NCBI GenBank assembly: GCA_025361665.1
Contig: JANYKF010000242.1
Location: 1 to 14,077, forward strand
Reading direction: 5' to 3'
Source of the DNA: Clostridiaceae bacterium
GTDB lineage: Bacteria; Bacillota; Clostridia; DSM-8532
DNA: 14,077 nucleotides
Position numbers and translations under genes: made by a program. Numbering within the stretch: the first letter of the stretch is position 1; the number at the start of each line of letters is the position of its first letter. The notes under the pieces are model-generated. The model was not told where the DNA came from. It saw only the letters and a list, made by a program, of their open reading frames with translations, and ran no database searches. Below, piece by piece: positions 5,912 through 13,428 of the stretch.

Positions 5912-6839
5912 CATCCCATGATACAGGTTTCATGCCGACGTGTAAACATCCGTTTCCTCCGCCACCCCCGCCAGGGTCTGACTGCAGCACCTGCAGGCAG
6001 CTTTCCATCTGTTCAAGCAAAACTGCCGCCTCAACCGGATCTCCCTGTCCGTGTCCGGCTTTTTGCGGTACTCCTTCCATGTTTCCCTGTCCGCGTCCGG
6101 ATTTTTGCAGTATTCCTTCCGGATCTCCCTGTCCGCGTCCGGCTTTTTGCAGTCCTGCAACAATACGCCGCTGCCGTTTTATCCAGTCGAGAACCCAGGG
6201 GACAGCCAATGGATCCGGTCCATTGACAATCGAAAATCCCAGCCGATCATAAACTGCGCTTGCCGGATTGGGGGGCATTCCAGGCAGGGCATTCTCCGGA
6301 ACCAGCCTCCAGCCCGAAGGCCGAGGCATTTCATCCAATGGCTGGCTTCTTTCGGTTCCTGACGGGTTGTACCGGACAGCCAGTACCTGGTACCGCTTTT
6401 CGCCCTCACCTGCCAGCCGTTCCGAAAGAATGACATACCCGTTGCGCCGCAGCCACGGGCGGAGCCGCTCCTGTGCGTGCATGGGCTGCAGGAGGATGCA
6501 CGATGCCCGTTGGGCGACATCGGCTCCGGATTCCAGAATATCGATGATCATCAGGGCTCCCATGCCGGCAATGACCAGAACATCGCATTCGCCCGGAGAG
6601 ACTGGATCGAGCCCCGCTCCGAGCCTGAGTTCCATGCGCGCATCAAGGCCGAAATGCCGGCGGGTGCGTGACGCGCGTTCCAGCGGCCCGGGGCGGATAT
6701 CAGTGGCCATCGCATTTCGGCACAGCCCGTCAAGCAGTGCCGAAGCGGGGATGCGTGCATGATCCGTCCCTACGTCGCAGAGTTTTGCGCACTCGGGCAG
6801 CATGTCGCGGATGAGTCCCAGGCGTCCGTTCAAAATCAC
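5898..6839 (-). CDS. trmK: tRNA (adenine22-N1)-methyltransferase with a repeat-extended C-terminal domain
   Basis: TrmK uses S-adenosylmethionine to methylate N1 of A22 in the D-arm of certain tRNAs. Seen in the 313-residue product: the SAM-binding loop LCDVGTDHARIP (residues 20-31, family form DIGSDHAYLP), TDIRPGPLERA (46-56), RLGAGLDPV (72-80), DVLVIAGMGALMI (86-98), ILLQPM (115-120, where the family usually has LQPN) and YQVLAVRY. The C-terminal coiled-coil hairpin starts near WVLDWIKRQRR (215-225) and ends with VEAAVLLEQMESCLQVLQ. Between the helices about 40 residues of 14-residue tandem repeat are inserted, making the protein longer than the usual 225-240 residues. A Gly6 run follows. 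The start is uncertain: GTG at 6839 fits family alignment and has AGGTGGGG upstream; an in-frame TTG at 6905 would add 22 unrelated residues. The stop codon at 5900-5898 lies inside the 5' end of rnpB. Confidence 0.88.
   Translation of the reverse strand: MILNGRLGLIRDMLPECAKLCDVGTDHARIPASALLDGLCRNAMATDIRPGPLERASRTRRHFGLDARMELRLGAGLDPVSPGECDVLVIAGMGALMIIDILESGADVAQRASCILLQPMHAQERLRPWLRRNGYVILSERLAGEGEKRYQVLAVRYNPSGTERSQPLDEMPRPSGWRLVPENALPGMPPNPASAVYDRLGFSIVNGPDPLAVPWVLDWIKRQRRIVAGLQKAGRGQGDPEGILQKSGRGQGNMEGVPQKAGHGQGDPVEAAVLLEQMESCLQVLQSDPGGGGGGNGCLHVGMKPVSWDGHEA
5918..5946 (-). promoter_or_regulatory. Predicted rnpB promoter inside the trmK coding region
   Basis: TTTACA (5946-5941), 17-bp spacer, TATCAT (5923-5918), five of six matches in each box. 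The expected start, seven bases beyond the -10 box, is G5911, exactly the first base of the long P1 helix of rnpB. That agreement supports both calls. Confidence 0.75.
6036..6149 (-). repeat. 42-bp tandem repeats within trmK, encoding a 14-residue repeat
   Basis: Nearly three units at 42-base spacing (marker TCCCTGTCCG on the plus strand at 6042, 6084 and 6126), each with TCCGG(C/A)TTTTTGC(A/G)GT. In the protein they read QKAGRGQGDPEGIL, QKSGRGQGNMEGVP and QKAGHGQGDP (residues 231-268). The 42-base period keeps the frame. Units are about 85-90 percent alike by eye, suggesting fairly recent duplication. Confidence 0.9.
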
Positions 6840-6906
6840 AAGCCCCACCTGTTTCCATGACCATTCTTTTTGTGATGCACCCTGGGTTTTCCTCACACAT
6901 AGCAAA

Positions 6907-6945
6907 TGGGATGCCTCTCAAGCTTTCGGCTTATGAGACATCCCA
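6907..6945 (-). terminator. Hairpin after the tRNA gene
   Basis: GGGATGTCTCATAAGC pairs with GCTTGAGAGGCATCCC across a CGAAA loop: 16 positions with two G-U pairs and one mismatch. It starts three bases after the tRNA CCA end and is followed by ATTTGC, a weak T-run. Probably a tRNA terminator allowing some readthrough into trmK, or a processing structure. Confidence 0.6.
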
Positions 6946-6948
6946 TCC

Positions 6949-7025
6949 TGGTGGGCCTTCAGGGACTTGAACCCCGGACCAACCGGTTATGAGCCGGCCG
7001 CTCTGACCAACTGAGCTAAAGGCCC
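6949..7025 (-). tRNA. tRNA with CAU anticodon, probably tRNA-Ile2 (lysidine type)
   Basis: A 77-base tRNA with encoded CCA. The acceptor stem GGGCCTT pairs with AAGGCCC, the D arm is GCTCAGTTGGTCAGAGC, the anticodon loop CTCATAA (CAU at 6991-6989) is closed by a GCCGG/CCGGT stem, and the T arm includes GGTTCAAGTCC. The start GGGCCTTTAGCTCAGTTGG and the GGCTCATAACCG loop closely follow the Bacillus tRNA-Ile(CAU), whose C34 is converted to lysidine by TilS. Elongator tRNA-Met is the alternative, because anticodon alone cannot decide. Position 22 is G, so it is not expected to be a substrate of the TrmK encoded next to it. Confidence 0.93.
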
Positions 7026-7078
7026 ATGAGATCCCGTTTTGCGCGGGTTCCGCCAACGCTGGTTGCCGTGGCTCTCCC

Positions 7079-7107
7079 ATTATAACGGGGATTTCTGGCG
7101 ATGACAA
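7079..7107 (-). promoter_or_regulatory. Predicted promoter of the tRNA gene
   Basis: TTGTCA (7107-7102), 17-bp spacer, perfect TATAAT (7084-7079). Start near 7072 gives a pre-tRNA leader of about 47 bases. This is the best-matching promoter in the window. It may also drive trmK by readthrough, since no clear promoter is seen between the tRNA and trmK. Confidence 0.8.
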
Positions 7108-7169
7108 GTAGGTTGGACCTGTCGCATCCGTCATATGGATGAGCCCGTCGGTGTGCTGATGATGAAATG

Positions 7170-8396
7170 TCAGGACGGTGCAATCCGGTGGAAATTCTTC
7201 TTGCCCATGCGGACGACAAGAGCGCCCTGCACCAAATCGCCGGTGGTGAAAATCCGTTCCGGCGCTTTCACCTTCAGCCCGTTGACCGTGAGGCCTCCCT
7301 GAAGAATCAAGCGCCTGGCTTCCCCTTTTGAGGGTGCAAGCGCTGTTGCGACAAGCAGATCAAGAACATTGACCCCTGCCTGCAGCAAATCGGCGGCGAC
7401 AACCGCCTCAGGCATGTCTGCCGGAAAAGTGCCTTGCCCGAACAGGCTCTCTGCCGATTGTCTCGCCTTGTCTGCCTCATCCCTGCCGTGTACAAGCTCC
7501 ACCAGGGCGTGAGCCAGCACCGACTTGGCCGCATTGATGTCTGCACCGTCAGCCGTCAGCGCATCGATGGTTTCCAGCGGCAGAAACGTCAGCAGTTTGA
7601 GACACCGCGCAACATCCGCGTCATGGATGTTGCGCCAGTACTGGAAGAACTCGTAGGGGCTTGTTTTGGCCGGATCGAGCCAAACGGCGCCATTTTCCGT
7701 TTTGCCCATCTTCTTGCCTTCGCTTGTCGTCAACAGGGTGAAGGTCATGCCGTATGCTTCCTCGCCATGGACGCGGCGAATCAGGTCCGCGCCCCCGAGG
7801 ATATTCGACCATTGATCGTCCCCTCCGAGCTGCAGCCTGCAGCCGTAGTCTTCATAAAGCTTCAGGAAATCATATCCCTGCATGAGCATGTAGTTGAATT
7901 CGATGAATGACAGCCCTTTCTCAAGGCGGCTACGGAAACAGTCCGCCGCAAGCATGCGGTTGACGGAGAAATGAACGCCGATATCCCGCAGAAAAGCGAC
8001 ATAGTTGAGGTTGAGCAGCCAGTCGGCGTTGTCTATCATCCTTGCCTTGCCTTCGCCAAAAGTCACCAGGTTGCGCATCTGGCTTTTGAACGCCTCGCCG
8101 TTGGCGGTGATTTCCTCCCTTGACAGCATTTTACGCATGTCGCTCTTGCCCGAGGGATCCCCGACCATGGCCGTACCGCTGCCGATGATGGCGATGGGAA
8201 GGTGTCCGGCCTGCTGCATATGGGCCATGACGACAAGCTGGAGCAGATGCCCGACATGCAGGCTGTCCGCCGTCGGGTCGAATCCGATGTAGAATGTGAC
8301 CGGGCCCGCACCCAGGAGATCCCTGATTTTTTCCTCATGAGTGGTCTGCGCAATGAAGCCGCGCGCTTTCAACACGTCGAAGACATTCTGAAGCAT
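7170..8396 (-). CDS. tyrS: Tyrosyl-tRNA synthetase
   Basis: Class I aminoacyl-tRNA synthetase that charges tRNA-Tyr in the cytosol as a homodimer. The 408-residue product starts [19 protein letters not shown]. The Rossmann catalytic domain carries [17 protein letters not shown] (HIGH motif as HVGH, about residues 35-51), [42 protein letters not shown] (tyrosine and ATP site) and [16 protein letters not shown] (KMSKS motif as KMGKT). The C-terminal S4-type RNA-binding domain is [21 protein letters not shown]. The frame is open to 8543, but ATG 8396 is used because of family alignment and AAAGGAAGG upstream. Unlike pheST it has no T-box leader: no terminator or T-box sequence occurs in the 240 bases upstream. 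Confidence 0.97.
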   Translation of the reverse strand: MLQNVFDVLKARGFIAQTTHEEKIRDLLGAGPVTFYIGFDPTADSLHVGHLLQLVVMAHMQQAGHLPIAIIGSGTAMVGDPSGKSDMRKMLSREEITANGEAFKSQMRNLVTFGEGKARMIDNADWLLNLNYVAFLRDIGVHFSVNRMLAADCFRSRLEKGLSFIEFNYMLMQGYDFLKLYEDYGCRLQLGGDDQWSNILGGADLIRRVHGEEAYGMTFTLLTTSEGKKMGKTENGAVWLDPAKTSPYEFFQYWRNIHDADVARCLKLLTFLPLETIDALTADGADINAAKSVLAHALVELVHGRDEADKARQSAESLFGQGTFPADMPEAVVAADLLQAGVNVLDLLVATALAPSKGEARRLILQGGLTVNGLKVKAPERIFTTGDLVQGALVVRMGKKNFHRIAPS

Positions 8397-8438
8397 GATT
8401 CGAATTCCTTCCTTTCGGCGAGTCTTGCCATGCACTCC

Positions 8439-8485
8439 ATTATATATGGCGGAGCAGGTAAAATCTCTGTTTTTCTGCAGATTTT
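8439..8485 (-). promoter_or_regulatory. Candidate tyrS control region
   Basis: A perfect TATAAT -10 box (8444-8439) sits 42 bases before the start codon, inside the near-palindrome CCATATATAATGG. No good -35 box is found at 16-18 bases. Just upstream is an inverted repeat AAAATCT / AGATTTT (8460-8466 and 8479-8485, 12-base loop), which overlaps the -35 position and could be an operator. Tentative. Confidence 0.35.
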
Positions 8486-8633
8486 CACCGGGCCGCGATG
8501 ATTGGCCGAAACAGCCTTCGCTCACAGGTTCGCGGTTCGTCATGCAAGGTCCGCTGAAGTCACGGATCGCGGATATGGTACACTATGCACAAGAATCCCG
8601 ATTCTGAATCCGTTGCATTCGTGCAGGAGGACC

Positions 8634-9261
8634 ATGGGAATCATTGATGGGGGCTGCCGTAACGGTACTTGACCTTTCAGACTCCCAGCTGAGACAAGAC
8701 AGGCTTGCAGCAGCGCATTACGGGGTAGGGATCGATCTGCGGCAGGGTGACATGCGGGATTTGTCGTGCTTCGGTGAAAATGCGTTTGACATCGTGTGGC
8801 AGCCTTACTCCCTGAACTTCGTGCCGGACGCAAAAGCGGTGTTTCATCAGGTTTCCCGCATTATCCGCGAGGGTGGGCTTTATCACTTCATGTGCGCCAA
8901 TCCTTTTGCCTGGGGAATGACGGAAAAAGACTGGGACGGAAAAGGATACACGATGAGGCACCTCTACCGGGACGGGATTGCGGCGACATATCCGGACCAG
9001 GAGTGGGTTTATGATCAGACGCGGACCGCAAGGATTCAAGAACCGCTTGAATACCGGCATACAATGGGCAGCCTGGTCAACGGCCTGATGGAAGAAGGCT
9101 TTCACCTGTCTCAAATGAAGGAAGTCATGGAAGACGCCCTGGATCCTGCGCCGGGGAGCTGGGAGCATTTTACAGGTATCGCACCGCCATGGATCAAATT
9201 CAGGTCGCGTCACCTTGACAGCGCCAATCCCCTCAATACCGGATGGGTTCCTTCGCGGTAA
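8634..9261 (+). pseudogene. N-terminally truncated class I SAM-dependent methyltransferase
   Basis: From about 8647 the frame encodes roughly 204 residues of a Methyltransf_11-type methyltransferase: AAVTVLDLSDSQL (strand beta2 with the ribose-binding Asp), GDMRDL, AFDIVWQPYSLNFVPD (motif IV), IIREGGLYHFMCANPF and LVNGLMEEGF. The first about 60-70 residues of the family, with the glycine-rich SAM loop (motif I), are absent. At 8634 there is an ATG with an ideal AGGAGG site, but it is in another frame and stops after 12 codons (MGIIDGGCRNGT). The simplest reading is an out-of-frame internal deletion joining the original start to codons near strand beta2. The in-frame ATG at 8647 lacks a ribosome binding site. 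The C-terminus runs 29 bases into the end of the convergent transporter gene. A short functional protein cannot be excluded. Confidence 0.8.
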
Positions 9262-10537
9262 CGCGCTTCACGACAAGCAGCATGAGCATGCCGACGACAA
9301 GGAAGACAATGATGGATCCGATCGCCCAGAGTATCCCGTACTGCTCAGCCAGTTTGGTTTCAAATCCATGGTTCACGTACCAGTTGTGGGCGCGATAGGA
9401 GATTGTGCCGAAGACCAGCGGTCCGACAAAAGTGGACGTCCGGCCGGCAACCGAAAGGAACCCGTAGAACTCCGTTATCTTTGCGGCGGGGGCAAGTTGG
9501 CTGACCATCGTCCGGCTGACGGCCTGGACGCCGGAAAGCGAGAATCCCGCAAAAAATCCAATCACATAGAACCAGGCGATCTCCTTGATGAACAGCAATA
9601 CCGAGACGGAGGCAATCAGGATCAGGAGAGAAAACAGGATGGCTTCCTTGCTGCTTTTCTTGTCTGAAATGCGTCCGAACAGCAGGGCCCCGCCGGCACC
9701 GGCAGCCTGGATGAGGATGACGAACAGGATAAGCTGGGTCTGCTTCATGCCAATCAGCGTGGCGCCGATGATGGCGGCAAAATCCATCAGCATCATGATG
9801 CCGTCGTTATAAATCAGGAAGGCAACGGTGTATTTGATGAATTCCTTGTAGCTTTTGATGGAACGGAATGTCAGGGCAAGTTTCCTGAAGGCCAGGCCGA
9901 TGGTAAACTTTTCTTTCCGGATTTGAGTCGGATCATGCCTCTCCTCAACCCACAGGAAAACAGGTAATGAAGATGCCCAGAAGAACACGGCCGTAATCAG
10001 GAATGCAAAAGGAATTGCCTGGTTCCCGACCAGCTGGATGGGCAGCAGGACGAGGAGCAGGGCAATGATTCCGCCGACCATGCCGAACGCCCAACCCTTG
10101 CCCGAGACGGAACCAATGGATTCAGGCGTGGAGACATCCGACAGCAATGAGTCATAAAACACCTGGGCGCCACGGTATCCTATCTCCGCCAGAATGAAAA
10201 AGAGCATGCCCTTGAACACATCGCCCTTGCCGACAAAGAACAAGGCGGCTGTGAAGACAACCGACAAGACTGTGAAACCCATCAGAAATCTCTTTTTTGA
10301 TTTGGTGACATCCGCAATGGCACCCAGAATCGGTGAAATGACCGCCACGATGATGGCGGCGGCCCCGACGGAAAGACCCCAGAGACGGGTCCCTTCCGCG
10401 CCACCCACGACCACATTCTTGAAGAAAGCGGAGTAAACGGCAAGGAGAACGACCGAGGCGTAGGCGGAGTTGCCGAAATCATACAAATACCAGGATCTGC
10501 GTGCTTTTCTTTCCTTTGCCACAACAAGCTGACTCAT
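9233..10537 (-). CDS. MFS transporter, UMF1 family
   Basis: A 434-residue membrane protein with about 12 hydrophobic segments. The N-terminus KARRSWYLYDFGNSAYAS is the signature of the UMF1 / Atg22-like branch of the major facilitator superfamily. Further support comes from SPILGAIADVTKSKKRFL (MFS motif A position), GYRGAQVFYDSLLSDVSTPESIGSVSGKGWAFGMVGG, and LFGRISDKKSSKEAI in the second half. Substrates of bacterial UMF1 members are poorly known, so efflux or nutrient export is a guess. The ATG at 10537 has CAGGAG 7 bases upstream; a longer in-frame start at 10564 does not. The 3' end overlaps the methyltransferase remnant on the other strand by 29 bases. Confidence 0.92.
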   Translation of the reverse strand: MSQLVVAKERKARRSWYLYDFGNSAYASVVLLAVYSAFFKNVVVGGAEGTRLWGLSVGAAAIIVAVISPILGAIADVTKSKKRFLMGFTVLSVVFTAALFFVGKGDVFKGMLFFILAEIGYRGAQVFYDSLLSDVSTPESIGSVSGKGWAFGMVGGIIALLLVLLPIQLVGNQAIPFAFLITAVFFWASSLPVFLWVEERHDPTQIRKEKFTIGLAFRKLALTFRSIKSYKEFIKYTVAFLIYNDGIMMLMDFAAIIGATLIGMKQTQLILFVILIQAAGAGGALLFGRISDKKSSKEAILFSLLILIASVSVLLFIKEIAWFYVIGFFAGFSLSGVQAVSRTMVSQLAPAAKITEFYGFLSVAGRTSTFVGPLVFGTISYRAHNWYVNHGFETKLAEQYGILWAIGSIIVFLVVGMLMLLVVKRVTAKEPIRY

Positions 10538-10609
10538 ATCAATCTCCTGCCCCCAACCCCTCAAGCATCCTGATCCGAAATGATGTAACCCATTGTTCTT
10601 CTGCGTTCT

Positions 10610-10638
10610 ATTGTATGGTTATGTCAGATGAATAGCAA
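10610..10638 (-). promoter_or_regulatory. Predicted promoter of the UMF1 transporter
   Basis: TTGCTA (10638-10633), 17-bp spacer, TACAAT (10615-10610), about 70 bases before the start codon. It shares the 307-base divergent region 10538-10844 with the PBP promoter; I see no terminator or operator there. Confidence 0.6.
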
Positions 10639-10734
10639 GATGCATTGGAGTGAATCGCATAAAAAGCATGACCGAAACGCCGGATGCCGGGTTGACTTTT
10701 TCAGTGCAGAAGCCGGGCACGCGCATACCGGTTT

Positions 10735-10764
10735 TTGCGGCTGTCTCCGGTCATGTGATATAAT
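10735..10764 (+). promoter_or_regulatory. Predicted promoter of the class A PBP gene
   Basis: TGA-TATAAT extended -10 box (TATAAT at 10759-10764) with a weak TTGCGG at 10735-10740 and an 18-bp spacer. Start near 10771 gives a leader of about 74 bases. Confidence 0.6.
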
Positions 10765-10844
10765 GGCATGTGGCTGCATGGTCCATGGGAATCCACAACG
10801 CCCGGTATTGCCAAAGCAAAAGACACCCTGGAGGAAAAACATCC

Positions 10845-13400
10845 ATGAACGGATCCGGAACATCCAAAAGGAGCACGCCCTCTCGACCCGTGCCAACAGC
10901 GACCCCGACAAAAAGAACCCGCACGGTGGCGGGCATTGTCTTGGGAATCTTCGGACAGCTGCTGCTGCTGGCCGTCATGATTATATTCCTCATCGGCTGC
11001 ATCGGCGGAGGATTGATCGGCGGCGGCGTCTACGGGATCATCAAGTCCACACCCGCCATCAACCCGGAGACCCTGAAAGTGAGAAACTTCAACTCATACA
11101 TCTATGACCTCGAAGGGAACACGATCGCGGAATTGAAGCAAGGGGAAAACCGAGTCTGGATCGATTATCCCGAAATCCCGAAACAACTCATCCTGGCCTA
11201 TGTGGCTCTGGAGGACAAGCGCTTTTTCGAGCATGACGGGGTGGACTACAAAAGAATCGGCTCAGCTTTGGTCTCTTACCTGAAACATTTCATAGACCCG
11301 AAAGTGGACATCCAGGGTGGTTCCACGATCGACCAGCAGCTCATCAAGAACCTGACGGGCAATCAGGAGACCACCATCAAGCGCAAGGTGCAGGAGCAGT
11401 GGCAGGCCATCCAGCTGGAAAAGGGCCTCACCAAAGAGGAAATCATGACCCTATACCTGAACACGATCCCGATGGGCGGCAATTTCTACGGCATCGAGAC
11501 AGCGGCGAAGGGCTATTTCGGCAAGGATGTCCGCACCCTCAGCCTGGCCGAGTGCGCGAGCCTGTCCGGTATCACCAACTGGCCGAACAAGTACATGCCC
11601 ATCAGTCCAGCCAACATCAAGGCCAATATCGAGCGCGCCCATTTGTGCCTGAGCCTCATGCTCGAGCAGGGAAAAATCACCCAGTTGGAGTATGATGCGG
11701 CAAAGGCGGAGAATATCCGGTTCAACTACAATCCGGAAGCCGGAAAAGTCACCGTGACAAGCAAGCAGTCCTACTTCGTGGATGAGGCCATTTCACGCGT
11801 GAAACGGGATCTGATGACCACATACGGCTACAGCGACCTGACCGCGCTTACCGTCATCTACAACAACGGCCTGAAGATACAGACGACGATGGATCCGAAG
11901 ATACAGAAAATACTTGACGGCGTATTCAACGATCCGAACAATTTCAGCGGGAAAAACCCCTTGACCGTGGAGCCCGCACAGGGTGCCATGGTGGTCATGG
12001 ACCCGAAGACCGGTGCCGTTCGCGGAATATACGGCGGACAGGGGGAAAAGCTGGGCTCCGTTTTCAATCGGTCCACCCAGGCGGAACGCTCACCAGGTTC
12101 CTCCATCAAGCCATTGGTGGTTTATGCGCCGGGAATCGACTCGAAAAAGCTCACGGCCGCAACGGTGGTCGATGATGTGCCCCAGTACCTCAACGACAAG
12201 ACGATAGGCAAGCAATGGCCCAAAAACGTGGAGAATGCCAACTTCGGCCTGACCGGCGTCCGACAGGGCCTGTACCGTTCCCGCAACGTGGTCGCCACGC
12301 TGAACCTCATCTTCAACACCGGCATCCAGACGGGCCTCGAGTATCTGGCCAAAGTGGGCATCGACCGCAGGCAGGAACAGTACGCCTCCATCGCCATGGG
12401 CGGATTCACCCGCGGCATGACGCCCCTGCAGATGGCGGCTGCCTATACGGTGTTCGCCAACCAGGGTGTCTTCAGCGAGCCGATGTTCTACACCCAGGTG
12501 CTGGATTACAGCGGCAAGCTGATCCTGAACAACGTCCCCGTCCACAGGGAAGTCTATGCCCCGGAAACCATCTACATCATGGACAGCATCCTCGGCGACG
12601 TCATCACGAAGGGAACCGCCTATCCATACGGCATCGTGAAATACAAGGCCACCGCAACGGACAGGAACGGCAAGGAGAAGGAAGTCACCGTCACCATCCC
12701 GTCCGGAGGCAAGACCGGCACGACCGACGAGAACAAGGACAAATGGTTCTGCGGCTTCACCCCGTATTACGTGGGCGTGGCCTGGTACGGATACGATACG
12801 GCCGTGAAGCTGACAACCGGGGAGCGGAACAGCGCCCTGAACATTTGGAACCTCGTGATGACGCAAATCCACGAGGGGCTTCCGTCCAAACCCTTTTTCG
12901 AGAAAGCGCCGGATAATGTCATCAGGGTGGATGTGTGCATGGATTCCGGGCTTCGGCCGAATGAGTACTGTGCCGCCGATCCACGCGGCAGCCGCGTCCA
13001 CTCCGAAATGTTCATCAGGGGCACAGAACCAAAAGCAACGGAAATCTGCGCCGTCCATTACCTCGCAAGGGTCACCACGCTAGAAATCGATGCCCAGGGA
13101 CGCCCCTTGCTCGCCAATGAATTCTGCCCTCCGGATACTGTGGCGGAAATTGTCCGCATCCGGCGTCCAGTGGAATACAAACCCCTTTTTCCTGAAGACA
13201 AGTATCCGCTGGATGTCAAATACGAAGCCGCGGAAGGCGAATACTGCACACTTCATGGCCCGGGCTCCGCATTGCCGGCATCATCGGTCACCGATGGCGC
13301 CATCATCCTGGATCCGGGCATGATCGTCCCGGAAGTTTCTCCCAGTCCGGCTGCATCTCCAGTCGCCGCACCGGCGGCCACTCCCGTCCCCGCGCCCTGA
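10845..13400 (+). CDS. Class A penicillin-binding protein (bifunctional transglycosylase/transpeptidase)
   Basis: Membrane-anchored enzyme that polymerises lipid II into glycan strands and cross-links the stem peptides. It is 851 residues. A short basic cytoplasmic tail (TPTKRTRT) and one TM helix (about 28-66, with a Gly-rich end) are followed by a GT51 domain: LEDKRFFEHDGVD (catalytic Glu123), GGSTIDQQLIKNL (158-170; T is usual where D163 stands), KRKVQEQ (second Glu184) and LYLNTIPMGGNFYGIETAAKGYFGK. The transpeptidase domain has SPGSSIKP (SxxK, Ser419/Lys422), RSRN (SxN, 479-481) and SGGKTGTT (KTG, 623-625). The C-terminal part has several Cys residues and ends in a Pro/Ala/Ser-rich tail. 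The ATG at 10845 follows GGAGG by 10 bases; an open frame back to 10770 lacks one. The gene converges on spo0A with 28 bases between them and no obvious terminator. Confidence 0.95.
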   Translation: MNGSGTSKRSTPSRPVPTATPTKRTRTVAGIVLGIFGQLLLLAVMIIFLIGCIGGGLIGGGVYGIIKSTPAINPETLKVRNFNSYIYDLEGNTIAELKQGENRVWIDYPEIPKQLILAYVALEDKRFFEHDGVDYKRIGSALVSYLKHFIDPKVDIQGGSTIDQQLIKNLTGNQETTIKRKVQEQWQAIQLEKGLTKEEIMTLYLNTIPMGGNFYGIETAAKGYFGKDVRTLSLAECASLSGITNWPNKYMPISPANIKANIERAHLCLSLMLEQGKITQLEYDAAKAENIRFNYNPEAGKVTVTSKQSYFVDEAISRVKRDLMTTYGYSDLTALTVIYNNGLKIQTTMDPKIQKILDGVFNDPNNFSGKNPLTVEPAQGAMVVMDPKTGAVRGIYGGQGEKLGSVFNRSTQAERSPGSSIKPLVVYAPGIDSKKLTAATVVDDVPQYLNDKTIGKQWPKNVENANFGLTGVRQGLYRSRNVVATLNLIFNTGIQTGLEYLAKVGIDRRQEQYASIAMGGFTRGMTPLQMAAAYTVFANQGVFSEPMFYTQVLDYSGKLILNNVPVHREVYAPETIYIMDSILGDVITKGTAYPYGIVKYKATATDRNGKEKEVTVTIPSGGKTGTTDENKDKWFCGFTPYYVGVAWYGYDTAVKLTTGERNSALNIWNLVMTQIHEGLPSKPFFEKAPDNVIRVDVCMDSGLRPNEYCAADPRGSRVHSEMFIRGTEPKATEICAVHYLARVTTLEIDAQGRPLLANEFCPPDTVAEIVRIRRPVEYKPLFPEDKYPLDVKYEAAEGEYCTLHGPGSALPASSVTDGAIILDPGMIVPEVSPSPAASPVAAPAATPVPAP

Positions 13401-13428
13401 GAAACACACGAGGGTGCAGACTTGCGGT

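Noticed and set aside
5463..6252. Open frames on both strands across 5463-6252
   Set aside because: They cover rnpB, whose conserved RNA blocks explain the sequence, and the antisense of trmK.
6840..6905. Longer trmK starting at a TTG at 6905
   Set aside because: The 22 extra residues do not fit the family and the TTG lies at the foot of the tRNA hairpin without a ribosome binding site; GTG 6839 is better placed.
8397..8543. Longer TyrS with 49 extra N-terminal residues
   Set aside because: The extension has no similarity to TyrS, covers the candidate promoter, and the family start aligns with [13 protein letters not shown] at 8396.
12090..13058. Minus-strand 322-codon frame opposite the PBP transpeptidase domain
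   Set aside because: Antisense to SxxK, SxN and KTG motif coding; no ribosome binding site or recognisable domain.
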